Part shown: piece by piece, positions 38,912 through 46,876 of the stretch
Layout of the letters: the number at the start of each line of letters is the position of its first letter
How positions within the stretch are numbered: position 1 is the first letter of the stretch
Assembly (NCBI GenBank): GCA_965221185.1
Contig: OZ244866.1
Coordinates: forward strand, 3,658,001-3,722,000
Source: Aldehydirespirator sp965221185
Lineage (GTDB): Bacteria; Actinomycetota; Acidimicrobiia; Acidimicrobiales; Aldehydirespiratoraceae
DNA: 64,000 nt
Reading direction: 5' to 3'
The notes under the pieces: model-generated
What the model was told of the DNA's origin: nothing
The model's input: only the letters and a program-made list of their open reading frames with translations
Databases searched by the model: none
Program-made: the position numbers and the translations under genes

Positions 38912-40573
38912 TCAGGGGCTGAAGCGGTCGGCGAGCAGGCGGCGCAGGGCCTGCAGGTCGATCTTGCCCGACTCCAGCCAGGGCAGATCGCCCTGCTCGG
39001 CGAACACGGCCACATGGCGGGGGACCTTGTAAGCGGCCAGCTCGGCCCGCAGCTCGGCCCGCAGATCGTCGGCGCTGAGGGTCGCGTCCGGCTTGGCCAC
39101 CACTGCGGCGGCCACCGCCTCGCCCCGACCGTCGTCTGAGGGCACACCCACCACGAAGGCGTGCATCACGCCGGGATGCTGCTCGATGGCCAGCTCCACC
39201 TCCCGGGGGGCCACGTTGGTGCCGGCCGCCTTGATGACGGCCCCCATCCGGCCCTCGAAGAAGAGGTGCCCGTCGGCGTCGAGGTGACCGCTGTCGCCGG
39301 TGCGGTACCAGCCGTCCGGCTCGAACACCTCGGCCCGGTCCCGGCCGAGCAGTCCCAGCATGAGCGAGTAGCCCCGAATCCAGATCTCCCCGGTCTCGCC
39401 GGCGGGAAGCTCGGCGCCGGTGTCGGGATCGACGATGCGGTGCTCGATGCCGGGCACGCTGCGCCCGAACGAGCCCTCCATTCCCTTGGGCAGCTCCACG
39501 TGGAGCGGCTCGATCGAGTGCGGTCCCAGCGACTCGGTCATTCCCAGCGAGGTGGCCTTCCTGGCGGGGTCGCTCACCCGGAGATGGGTGGGCAGGAGGT
39601 CGTCGAAGCTGCCGCCCCTGATCGACGAAAGGTCGCGCCCGGCGAAGGTCGGATGCTCGACCAGGGCCTTGGCCGTGTGGGGCCAGCCGATCACGTGGGT
39701 CGCCCGGCGCCGCTCGATCAGATCCAGGGTGGCGCCCGGCTCGAAGCGCTCCTCGAACAGCACCGTGGCGCCGGTGTGCATGGCGCTGACCAGCGTGTAG
39801 GACAGGCCCCCGACCCAGAACAGCGGCATGGGCGTGTACAGCACGTCGCTGGCGGTCAGGTTCCGGAACTGCAGCAGGTTGAACGGGTGGACGATCACCG
39901 CGGCGTGGGAGTGGACCACGCCCTTGGGCTCGGCGGTGCTGCCCGAGGTGTAGATCACGACCATCGGGTCCTGCGGCTCGACCGCGCCGGCCGCGGCGTC
40001 GAACTCCTCGTCCGGTACCTGCCCGGCCCGGCCCAGCAGACCGTCCACCGAGGCGGCCCACGGGAGCTCGGAGGCGGTCTCGCCCCACATCCACACCGCC
40101 CGCAGGCTCGGATGGGTGTCGCAGGAGAGCGCCTCCCGTTCCTGCTCGGCGAGGCCGGGCACAGCCTGCTCCAGCCGGGCGCCGTAGTCGTGGTTCAGGT
40201 ACCGGTTGGCGACGAGCAGCACCTCGGCCCGGCAGTGGGCCAGCGCCCAGCCCAGCTCGCGAGCCTGATGGAAGGTGTTGAGCAGCACCACCAGCGCTCC
40301 GACACGGGCCGCGGCCAGCCAGGCCACCACCCACTCCGGCCCGTTCGGGGCCAGCAGCGCCACCCGGCTGCCCGGTCCCACGCCGCTCGCCAGCAACCCC
40401 CGGCCGAGGCGGCGGGACTCGGCCTCCAGGTCCCGATACGTGAGACGCCGCTCGCCCAGCACCACCAGATCCCGGTCGCCCCACTCCTCAGCCAGGTGGC
40501 GCACGAACCGGTCGGCGGTGGGCGGATAGCCCGGCTCCTGGAACCGCCGCCCGGCAGACTCGTGAACGCTCAC
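38912..40573 (-). CDS. AMP-forming acyl-CoA synthetase (fatty-acyl type)
   Basis: A 553-residue ANL enzyme starting at the GTG for 'MSVHESAGRRFQEPG'; the upstream frame enters an intergenic repeat and is rejected. P-loop 'IYTSGSTAEPKGVVHSHA', A5 'TSLGMTESLGPHS', A7 'DGWYRTGDSGHLDADGHLF', A8 'GRMGAVIKAAGTNVAPREVE', and A10 lysine in 'LPWLESGKIDLQALR'. It activates a carboxylate as acyl-AMP then acyl-CoA, feeding the dehydrogenases nearby. The upstream interval (40574-40908) is filled by the interspersed repeat shared with 3.7 kb, which must contain or sit beside its promoter. Confidence 0.87.
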   Translation of the reverse strand: MSVHESAGRRFQEPGYPPTADRFVRHLAEEWGDRDLVVLGERRLTYRDLEAESRRLGRGLLASGVGPGSRVALLAPNGPEWVVAWLAAARVGALVVLLNTFHQARELGWALAHCRAEVLLVANRYLNHDYGARLEQAVPGLAEQEREALSCDTHPSLRAVWMWGETASELPWAASVDGLLGRAGQVPDEEFDAAAGAVEPQDPMVVIYTSGSTAEPKGVVHSHAAVIVHPFNLLQFRNLTASDVLYTPMPLFWVGGLSYTLVSAMHTGATVLFEERFEPGATLDLIERRRATHVIGWPHTAKALVEHPTFAGRDLSSIRGGSFDDLLPTHLRVSDPARKATSLGMTESLGPHSIEPLHVELPKGMEGSFGRSVPGIEHRIVDPDTGAELPAGETGEIWIRGYSLMLGLLGRDRAEVFEPDGWYRTGDSGHLDADGHLFFEGRMGAVIKAAGTNVAPREVELAIEQHPGVMHAFVVGVPSDDGRGEAVAAAVVAKPDATLSADDLRAELRAELAAYKVPRHVAVFAEQGDLPWLESGKIDLQALRRLLADRFSP

Positions 40574-40673
40574 AGCCAGAGCGTAGAACCTGCCGCCGCG
40601 CCGGCCGGCCCCATGATTCTGAGCGAGCGCAGATGCGTAGCGAGCGCCTCGCCGTGCGGCGCTGTGCTTCCAG

Positions 40674-40825
40674 CGCTTGTTCGCTGCGCTCACGGACCGC
40701 TCGGGCCACGCTCTACCGAAATATGTAGAGAAACCCGTCATATAGGAGCAATACCCGGGCAGATTTGAGGCGGGCTTGACATAGGGCTACTTACGGGCCG
40801 TTCGGGCCACAGCCTCGCTCAGCGC
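40674..40825. repeat. Interspersed GC-rich repeat with AT-richer core, second full copy
   Basis: Same order and orientation as at 3700-3850: 'TTCGCTGCGCTCACG' arm, then the core at 40719-40793 ('GAAATATGTAGAGAAACCCG', 'TCATATAGGAGCAATACCCG', 'TTGACATAGGGCTACT'), then a second arm 'GGGCCGTTCGGGCC'. The core differs at only about two or three positions over some 74 bp between the two sites 37 kb apart, while flanking arms have drifted more. Both copies lie between two minus-strand genes, upstream of one and downstream of the other. The rest of 40574-40908 shows no gene. Confidence 0.75.
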
Positions 40826-40908
40826 CCTGCGACGTCGCTTAGCGACTCGCGCCGATTCACTCGGCCACTTACCCGGTGCAGATCTCCCGATCGGTCACGG
40901 GCTCCGGC

Positions 40909-41919
40909 TCACAGTTTGGGGACGGGCCGGGTGAGTCCGAAGTAGTCCTCTCGCATGAACTGGTAGTCGGGTGACACGACGCGGGGGCTGAGGCCCGACC
41001 GGCTGATCCAGTAGCGGAGCATGTGGCGCTTCTCCTCGGGTCTTGCCGGGTCGTCCTGGTAGGCCGTGCGGGAGTGCAGCGTCACGTAGTTGTTCACGAG
41101 CTGGATGTCGCCGGACTCGAGCGCCATGTGAAGGGTGATGCCGGGGCGGTCGGGTATGGACTCGAGGTACTCCAAGCAGGCGAGCTCGGCGTCGGTGAGC
41201 GGTTCCACCCCGGCGAAGCGCTGCGCCGAACGGTGGAAGCCGGTCTTGAGCGTGGCCGACAGCCACCCGTCGACGTAGCAGTACAGCGAGTGCGGGTACC
41301 AGCCGGGATTGCCGGGCGGCTCCTCGTTCTTCCAGTCGGTGGCGAACCGCTTGAAGAGGATGGGCAGCCACTCGGGGTGCTCCTCCAGCAGCGTGTTGAA
41401 CACCGTCATCGAGCTGGCGACGATGCTCTCGCCGCCGTTGATTGCCGGCTGCAGGCACATGAGGCCCACGACGTCGACGCCGTCGGTGTGGATGTGGCCG
41501 CCGATGTTGGTGGTGTAGGCCCGGGTGTTCGGATCCTGGCCGGGGCCGCGGTCGTACACGTGGTTGAGGAGGGTGCCGTCCTTCACCGTGGGAATGAGCT
41601 GGCCGATGCGGGCGCAGATCGCCCAGAAGACGGCGGCGGCCGCGGCGCGGTCGAACCGGCGGCCGACGGGGAGGCCTCGCAGCACGACGAAGCCCCTCCC
41701 GGTGTCGAGCTCGTCGATGAACTCCTTGACACGGGCCTCAAGGCCGGGCAGGGGAAAGGCATCTGCGGTCAGATCGTGGACGTCGCGGCCCGCGACCGAC
41801 TCGACGCCGTGTTCGAGTTCATCGAGGTCGGCCTCGGTGAACCGATAGATCCAGTCGTCGGAGTTCTCGAGCTCGTCGGCACGCCACACCGACGGTCCCG
41901 TCATCGGCTCAGTGCGCAT
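40909..41919 (-). CDS. TauD/TfdA-type Fe(II)/2-oxoglutarate dioxygenase
   Basis: A 336-residue dioxygenase. The Fe ligands are the 'HIHTDGVDVVG' motif (HxD) and a distal His in 'YVTLHSRTAYQDD'; the 2-oxoglutarate Arg is likely in 'KRHMLRYWI'. 'GRGFVVLRGLPVGR' near residue 75 is the typical TauD start of the core. Start set at the ATG for 'MRTEPMTGPS' with GAGGG upstream; an ATG ten codons earlier is possible. The family hydroxylates taurine, sulfonates, carnitine precursors or other small acids; the substrate is unknown here. It sits divergently from the amidohydrolase. Confidence 0.85.
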   Translation of the reverse strand: MRTEPMTGPSVWRADELENSDDWIYRFTEADLDELEHGVESVAGRDVHDLTADAFPLPGLEARVKEFIDELDTGRGFVVLRGLPVGRRFDRAAAAAVFWAICARIGQLIPTVKDGTLLNHVYDRGPGQDPNTRAYTTNIGGHIHTDGVDVVGLMCLQPAINGGESIVASSMTVFNTLLEEHPEWLPILFKRFATDWKNEEPPGNPGWYPHSLYCYVDGWLSATLKTGFHRSAQRFAGVEPLTDAELACLEYLESIPDRPGITLHMALESGDIQLVNNYVTLHSRTAYQDDPARPEEKRHMLRYWISRSGLSPRVVSPDYQFMREDYFGLTRPVPKL

Positions 41920-42063
41920 GTCGCCCTCACTCACCTCTCTCAGTGACATCCTCGCACATCGGCCGCGGTTCCGAGCAGTCGAAGCGGTTCCACACAACCG
42001 CGGTCACCGTGGTTTGCAATCGGCCGTGACCGGTAGGGTTGGACTGCTCCACAGCCGCGCAGG

Positions 42064-42169
42064 AGGTGACCGCAGTGGCCCGTGACCTCGACTTCCCGGT
42101 GTTCGACTCCGACAACAGGTGACCGCAGTGGCCCGTGACCTCGGCTTCCCGGTGTTCGACTCCGACAAC
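42064..42169. repeat. 53-bp tandem duplication of the amidohydrolase start region
   Basis: Units 42064-42116 and 42117-42169 are identical except for one base. Each contains 'AGGTGACCGCAGTGGCCCGT' and the first 14 codons of the gene. Since 53 is not a multiple of three, the first copy cannot read into the gene. Confidence 0.9.
42075..42122 (+). CDS. Leader ORF (15 residues) made by the start duplication
   Basis: GTG at 42075 has an ideal AGGAGG site 8 nt upstream (42061-42066) and reads 'VARDLDFPVFDSDNR' before TGA at 42120-42122. The TGA overlaps the GTG (42119) of the main gene as GTGA. The main start has a much weaker site, so ribosomes may load on the leader and reinitiate. Confidence 0.5.
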   Translation: MARDLDFPVFDSDNR

Positions 42170-43306
42170 CACATGTACGAGACGGAGGACGCCTTCACCC
42201 GGTACCTCCCGCCCCAGTACCAGGGCGCCATCCGCTACGTGCAGGTCGACGGCCGCACCAAGATCGCCATCAAGGGCCAGATCTCCGAGTACATCCCCAA
42301 CCCCACCTTCGAGGTGGTGGCCCCTCCCGGCGCGCAGGAGGATTACTACCGCCACGGCAACCCCGACGGCAAGAGCCTGAGAGAGATCTTCGGCAAGCCG
42401 ATCCGCTGCCCCGAGTGGGCCCGCAACGCCCAGGCCCGCCTGCCCCACCTGGACGAGCTCGGGATCCAGGGCTCACTCATGTTCCCGACGCTGGCCAGCC
42501 TGCTCGAGGAGCGGATGCGCGACGACCCCGACCTGACCCATGCCGTGGTCCACTCCCTCAACCAGTGGATCCACGACGAATGGACCTTCAACTATCACGA
42601 CCGGATCTTCGCCACCCCCATCATCACCCTGCCCATCGTCGAGAAGGCCATCGAGGAGCTGGAGTGGTGCCTGGACCGGGGCGCCCGCTGCATCCTGATC
42701 CGCCCCGCGCCCGCCTGGGGCCTGCGGGGGCCGAGGTCGCCGGGCCTGCCCGAGTTCGACCCGTTCTGGGCCAGGGTGCAAGAGGCCGGCGTGCTGGTGG
42801 GCATGCACTCGTCGGACTCGGGCTACGCCGATCTGGTGTCGATCTGGGAGGGCAAGACCGAGTTCCTGCCGTTCAAGCCCAACCCGCTGCGCCTGCTGGT
42901 GATGCAGAACCGCGCCATCAGCGACATGATGGCTGCGATGGTGTGCCACGGGGCCCTCACCCGGTTCCCCGAGCTGCGCATCGCTACCATCGAGAACGGG
43001 GGCACCTGGGTGGCGCCCCTGGTGGAGAAGTTCGAGGGGATCTACAAAAAGATGCCCCAGGAGTTCGCCGAGCATCCGGTGGAGGCGTTCCGGCGCAACG
43101 TGTACGTAAACCCGTTCTGGGAGGACGCCCTCGAGGGCCTGATCGACATCATGAGCCCCGACCGGCTCCTGTTCGGCTCCGACTACCCTCACCCCGAGGG
43201 TCTCGGCAACCCCATCAGCTTCTACGACGACCTGCCCTCGTCGCTGTCGCCGGTCGACACGGCCAAGATCATGGGCGGCAACCTCAAGGAACTGCTGGCG
43301 GTCTGA
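42119..43306 (+). CDS. Amidohydrolase-2 family metal-dependent hydrolase/decarboxylase
   Basis: A 395-residue TIM-barrel protein (ACMS-decarboxylase-like amidohydrolase group). Metal motifs: the early 'FPVFDSDNHMYETEDAF' (D.DNH), 'GVLVGMHSSDSG' (His), and the late 'LLFGSDYPHPEG' (catalytic Asp). It also has 'LIRPAPAWGL' and 'HGALTRFPELRIATIENGG', common in this group. The start is the GTG at 42119, or 42128 three codons on; both lie in the second copy of a 53-bp duplication. The family includes decarboxylases and hydrolases of aromatic or cyclic acids; the substrate is unknown. It is transcribed toward the CoA transferase and P450 genes. Confidence 0.83.
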   Translation: MTAVARDLGFPVFDSDNHMYETEDAFTRYLPPQYQGAIRYVQVDGRTKIAIKGQISEYIPNPTFEVVAPPGAQEDYYRHGNPDGKSLREIFGKPIRCPEWARNAQARLPHLDELGIQGSLMFPTLASLLEERMRDDPDLTHAVVHSLNQWIHDEWTFNYHDRIFATPIITLPIVEKAIEELEWCLDRGARCILIRPAPAWGLRGPRSPGLPEFDPFWARVQEAGVLVGMHSSDSGYADLVSIWEGKTEFLPFKPNPLRLLVMQNRAISDMMAAMVCHGALTRFPELRIATIENGGTWVAPLVEKFEGIYKKMPQEFAEHPVEAFRRNVYVNPFWEDALEGLIDIMSPDRLLFGSDYPHPEGLGNPISFYDDLPSSLSPVDTAKIMGGNLKELLAV

Positions 43307-43372
43307 CCGCCGACGCGGGGACCAGAGGCCGAGCGGGTAGGAAGCGGTTCATGAGGATCGTCGGGAGGCGCC

Positions 43373-43518
43373 GAGCGAGGCCCCGGGCCCGAGCGGCCCG
43401 TGAGCGAAGCGAACAAGAGCGGGAGCCGTGGCCCGAGCGGCCCGTGAGCGCAGCGAACAGGAGCGGGAAACAACATGCTTCATCGCGAGGCGTCGACACC
43501 TATCCGCGGGGCTTCTGA
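43373..43518. repeat. Interspersed GC-rich repeat, tandem pair
   Basis: Two adjacent copies of the arm 'GCCCGAGCGGCCCGTGAGCG' (43388-43407 and 43431-43450), each followed by '(A/C)AGCGAACA', and then the tail 'CATCGCGAGGCG ... CCGCGGGGCTTCTGA'. The AT-richer core seen at 3.7 and 40.7 kb is missing. It ends 3 bp before the CoA-transferase start. Confidence 0.72.
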
Positions 43519-43521
43519 ATC

Positions 43522-44736
43522 GTGCCGGGGCCTCTGGAGGGCGTCAGGGTCATAGAGGTTGCGACCTGGATGTTCGTGCCTTCTGGCGGGTCGGTGCTGG
43601 TGGACTGGGGCGCGGAGGTCATCAAGGTCGAAAACCCCGCGGGCGGCGACCCCCAGCGGGGGCTGATCACCTCGGGGCTGATCCCTGGCGGCGGCGTGAA
43701 CTTCATGGTGGAGCAGCCCAACCGGGGCAAGCAGTCCGTGGCGCTCAATATCGCCCACCCCGACGGCCGCGAGGCCCTGCTGAAGCTGGTCGAGACGGCC
43801 GACGTGTTCCTCACCAACTACCTCGAGCCGGTGCGGCGCCGGCTGGGCATCGACAACGAGGCGATCCTGGCCCGCAACCCGTCCATCATCATCGCCCGGG
43901 GCACCGGGCAGGGTCCGGCCGGGCCCGACGCCGAGAAGGGCGGCTTCGACGGGGCGTCGTTCTGGGCCCGGGGCGGGGTGGCCGCGGTGTTCCCGCCCGA
44001 TGCGGCCGGCTGGCCCCAGGGCCAGCCCTCGCCCGCCTTCGGCGACGTGATGGGCGGTATGGCCCTGGCCGGCGCCATCGCCGCGGCCCTGCTCAAGCGG
44101 GAGCGCACCGGAGAGGCCAGCGTGATCGACGTCTCGCTGCTGGCCACCGCCTTGTGGCAGATCTCGCCGCTGGTGGTGGCGGCCAAGCTGTTCGGGCTCA
44201 CCTCGCTGCCCCGGGGCGATCGGCGGCTCTCACCCAATCCGGGGGTGGGCGTGTATCGCACCGCCGACGACCGCTACATCAGCCTGATCCTGCTGCAGAG
44301 CGACCGCTACTGGGACGACTTCGCGGCGCGCCTGGAGCGGCCGATCCTGGTGACCGACGAGCGGTTCAACACCTCCGAGGCCCGGACCCGCAACCGGGGC
44401 GAGTGCATCGACATCATCGACGAGGCCTTCGCCGAGCGGACCCTGGACGAGTGGATTGAGCGCCTCGCCGACTTTGAGGGGGTGTGGACGCCGTTCCAAA
44501 CCCTGATCGAGCTCTACGACGATCCCCAAGTGGTGGCCAACAGCTACCTGCCGGCCATGGAGGGCGCTGCGGGCGAGTCGGTGCAGCTCGTGGCCAGCCC
44601 GGCCCAGTTCGACGAGACCCCGATCGAGGTGGACCGGGCCCCGGAGCTGGGCGAGCACACCGAACTGGTGCTGGCCGCTCTGGGCATCGACTGGGACGAC
44701 ATAGCCGCACTCAAGGCTAGCGGCGCCATCCTGTGA
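43522..44736 (+). CDS. CaiB/BaiF family (class III) CoA transferase
   Basis: A 404-residue transferase that moves CoA between carboxylates. Family hallmarks: 'PLEGVRVIEVATWMFVPSGG', 'DWGAEVIKVENPAGGDPQRG', 'NRGKQSVALNIAHPDGREAL', and the segment with the catalytic Asp, 'ADVFLTNYLEPVRRRLGID' (the Asp usually follows 'N', as in 'F.EN..PG...'; here 'LTNYLEPV'). Further on are 'GDVMGGMALAGAIAAALLKR' and 'DVSLLATALWQ'. The identity of the nucleophilic Asp is not certain. The stop overlaps the P450 GTG by 4 bp. It may activate the substrate later hydroxylated or desaturated by neighbours. Confidence 0.86.
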   Translation: MPGPLEGVRVIEVATWMFVPSGGSVLVDWGAEVIKVENPAGGDPQRGLITSGLIPGGGVNFMVEQPNRGKQSVALNIAHPDGREALLKLVETADVFLTNYLEPVRRRLGIDNEAILARNPSIIIARGTGQGPAGPDAEKGGFDGASFWARGGVAAVFPPDAAGWPQGQPSPAFGDVMGGMALAGAIAAALLKRERTGEASVIDVSLLATALWQISPLVVAAKLFGLTSLPRGDRRLSPNPGVGVYRTADDRYISLILLQSDRYWDDFAARLERPILVTDERFNTSEARTRNRGECIDIIDEAFAERTLDEWIERLADFEGVWTPFQTLIELYDDPQVVANSYLPAMEGAAGESVQLVASPAQFDETPIEVDRAPELGEHTELVLAALGIDWDDIAALKASGAIL

Positions 44737-46031
44737 GCGCGGAGGCCCAGAGCGTGAACGTCGAGACGGAGGTCGGCAGCGGGGACGCCGAGATGGAGGT
44801 CGGGAGTATGGACGCCGAGATGGAGGTCGGCAGCGGGGGCGCCGAGATGGACTACTCGGTGCCGCCGTACGACCAGTGGGACCTCGCCCAGCCCTATGTG
44901 CAGTGGGACCACGCCCGCCGGCACTGCCCGGTGATTGAGGAGCCGGGCTTCAGCTTCACCGACGAACCAGCCCTGCCGAGGTTCACGACCACTACCTGGG
45001 CCGATGCCGACCAGGTGCTTCGGGACTGGCGCACGTTCTCGGCGTCGATCAACGCCGAGATCATGCGCCCATTCATGGGGGAGCTGATCCTCGGCCTGGA
45101 CGGAGACGAGCATCGCCGCTACCGCAACCTGGTGGCCCACGCCTTCCGCCGCTCGACCCTGGAGCGCTGGCGGGGCGAGCTGGTGGAGCCCGTGATGCAG
45201 CAGCTGCTCGACGGCATCGCCCCGGCCGGGCGGGCTGATCTGGTGGCCCAGGTCACCGGCAAGTTCCCCGTGCAGGTGATCTGCGTGATCGTGGGCGTGC
45301 CCACCGCCGACCACGAGCAGTTCAACCAGTGGGCCATGCGCATCAACTACGGGCCGCTGTACCCCGACGAGGGCCGAGCCGCGTCGCAGGCCATGCGCGA
45401 CTACCTGGAGCCGCTGGTCCAGGCCCGCCGGGCGGAGCCCACCGGTGACCTGCTGTCGGAGTTGATGCACGCCGAGATCGACGGGGTCCGGCTGACCGAC
45501 GAGAAGATCTACGGGTTCCTGCGGCTGCTGCTGCCGGCCGGGGCCGAGACCACCTACCGGGCGTTCGGGTCGTGCCTGTTGGCCCTGCTGGAGAGGCCCG
45601 AGGCCATGGCCAGAGTGCTGGCCGACCGTTCGCTGGTGCCCGCCGCGGTGGAGGAGACCCTGCGCTGGGAGACCTCGGTGACGATGGTTGCCCGCCGGGC
45701 CACCACCGACACAGACATCGGCGGCTGCCCCGTGCCCGCCGGCGCCAGCGTGTCGGTGATCAGCGGGTCGGCGTCGCACGACGAGAGCCGCTGGGAGGAC
45801 CCCGGCCGGTGGGATCTTGACCGGGAGCCCCAGCCCCACATGGCTTTCGGCACCGGACCGCACCAGTGCCTGGGCATGCACCTGGCCCGCATGGAGCTAG
45901 AGGTGGGGATCAACGCCGTGCTCGACCGCCTCCCCAACCTGCGCCTCGACCCCGACGCCGAGCATCCGGTGATCAGCGGCTACGCCTTCCGGGGCCCCCT
46001 AAGACTGCCAGTCCTCTTCGACCCGTCCTAA
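44733..46031 (+). CDS. Cytochrome P450
   Basis: A 432-residue soluble bacterial P450. I-helix 'LLPAGAETTYRAFGS' (the oxygen-activation AGxET), ExxR in 'AVEETLRWETSV', and the heme loop 'MAFGTGPHQCLGMHLARMEL' with the heme-ligand Cys at about residue 379. The N-terminal 40 residues contain three 9-residue repeats ('EVGSGDAEM') encoded by 27-bp DNA repeats, absent from ordinary P450s; 'MDYSVPPYDQWDL' may be the older start. The GTG overlaps the CoA-transferase stop (GTGA). It hydroxylates an unknown substrate and needs ferredoxin partners not found in the window. Confidence 0.9.
   Translation: MSAEAQSVNVETEVGSGDAEMEVGSMDAEMEVGSGGAEMDYSVPPYDQWDLAQPYVQWDHARRHCPVIEEPGFSFTDEPALPRFTTTTWADADQVLRDWRTFSASINAEIMRPFMGELILGLDGDEHRRYRNLVAHAFRRSTLERWRGELVEPVMQQLLDGIAPAGRADLVAQVTGKFPVQVICVIVGVPTADHEQFNQWAMRINYGPLYPDEGRAASQAMRDYLEPLVQARRAEPTGDLLSELMHAEIDGVRLTDEKIYGFLRLLLPAGAETTYRAFGSCLLALLERPEAMARVLADRSLVPAAVEETLRWETSVTMVARRATTDTDIGGCPVPAGASVSVISGSASHDESRWEDPGRWDLDREPQPHMAFGTGPHQCLGMHLARMELEVGINAVLDRLPNLRLDPDAEHPVISGYAFRGPLRLPVLFDPS
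44769..44849. repeat. 27-bp tandem triplication at the P450 gene start
   Basis: Units 44769-44795, 44796-44822 and 44823-44849 each read GAGGTCGG(C/G)AG(C/T)(G/A) followed by GCCGAGATG or a close variant. Each carries an ATG; the array is in frame and lengthens the N-terminus by 9 residues per copy. Confidence 0.82.
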
Positions 46032-46142
46032 CCCCGCCGGCTGCCGTCCTATCCGGCATCTGCATAATGTCTATTACCAATTTCAAGCAATCTTCATGCT
46101 TTTAACGTTGCTTCCATGTGTAAGGTCCACTAGCATGGCGGC

Positions 46143-46364
46143 ATGGATCCGGCGATAGCAGCGGCGCTCATCGGCATCATGGTGGCGGCCTTGCTCGGTG
46201 TGTTTGCCAGTGCTTTCCATCTGCTCCGCTCCGACCTCCGCGACACCAACAAGCGGATCGACAGGCTCGAGGGGAAGCTGGACGGTCTCATCTTGGCGCT
46301 AGCGCGGGCGGGGTTCCTGGGCGAACCGCACCCGCCGCAGCCGCCGCCCGACCCGCAGGGATAG
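46143..46364 (+). CDS. Small membrane protein, tandem family member 1
   Basis: A 73-residue protein with one N-terminal membrane helix ('AALIGIMVAALLGVFASAFH'), a short basic turn ('LLRSDLRDTNKR'), an amphipathic helix 'IDRLEGKLDGLILALARAGF' and a Pro-rich tail ending 'PPDPQG'. The heptad pattern suggests oligomers. It is the first of three adjacent paralogues in the same direction, 10 bp apart. The AT-rich 110-bp gap after the P450 gene is probably its promoter region. Function unknown. Conserved design across three diverged copies argues for real proteins. Confidence 0.7.
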   Translation: MDPAIAAALIGIMVAALLGVFASAFHLLRSDLRDTNKRIDRLEGKLDGLILALARAGFLGEPHPPQPPPDPQG

Positions 46365-46374
46365 GCGCAACGCC

Positions 46375-46629
46375 GTGGATCCCGCGATAGCTGCCACGCT
46401 CATCGGGATCATGGTGAGCGCCTTACTGGGCGTGTTCGCGGGCGCCTTCCATCTGCTCCGATCCGATATCCGTGACCTGCGCGCCGAGAATCGTGCCGAC
46501 CATCGTGAGACCAATGCGAGGATCGACAGGCTTGAGGGAAAGCTAGACGGGTTGATCTTGGCGCTGGCTCGAGCGGGATTCTTGGTCGATCCCCAATCGG
46601 CGCAGCCACCGACCGACCCGCAGGGATAG
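46375..46629 (+). CDS. Small membrane protein, tandem family member 2
   Basis: An 84-residue paralogue of the previous gene, starting at GTG ('MDPAIAATLIGIMVSALLGV'). It has the same membrane helix and the same 'RIDRLEGKLDGLILALARAG' helix, with an extra 9-10 residues between them ('DLRAENRADHRE'), lengthening the coiled coil. The end is 'PPTDPQG'. The intercistronic sequence 'CAGGGATAGGCGC' is shared with the next junction, and its AGGG in the upstream 3' end may serve as ribosome site. Confidence 0.7.
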   Translation: MDPAIAATLIGIMVSALLGVFAGAFHLLRSDIRDLRAENRADHRETNARIDRLEGKLDGLILALARAGFLVDPQSAQPPTDPQG

Positions 46630-46639
46630 GCGCGGAATT

Positions 46640-46876
46640 GTGGATCCCACACTGGTTGGTGTCTTCCTCACGGCCGCATTCGGCGTCTTCGCCGGAGCTC
46701 TTGCATGGCTGCGCTCTGACATTCGCAGGGTCGAGACTCGCCTCGACAGCCTGGAGGAGAAGCTCACGGGCAAGTTAGACGGTCTGATCCTGGCGTTGGC
46801 GAGCGCTGGCTACTTGAGGGAGTCACAGGTGCCCGAGCCTCCGACACAGCCCGAGGCTGACGGGCTGGGACCCTAG
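46640..46876 (+). CDS. Small membrane protein, tandem family member 3
   Basis: A 78-residue, more diverged paralogue: 'MDPTLVGVFLTAAFGVFAGA' membrane helix, 'LRSDIRRVETRLDSLEEKL', then the shared 'GKLDGLILALASAGYL' and an acidic/Pro-rich end. It starts at GTG 10 bp after member 2 and overlaps the end of the convergent acyl-CoA dehydrogenase gene by 4 bp. The strictly kept element in all three is 'KLDGLILALA.AG.L', likely the functional surface. Confidence 0.68.
   Translation: MDPTLVGVFLTAAFGVFAGALAWLRSDIRRVETRLDSLEEKLTGKLDGLILALASAGYLRESQVPEPPTQPEADGLGP

Noticed and set aside
40909..41919. TauD-like dioxygenase as partner of the SsuABC-like importer at 4-8 kb in taurine use
   Set aside because: The genes are over 30 kb apart with unrelated neighbours; family membership alone does not fix a taurine substrate.
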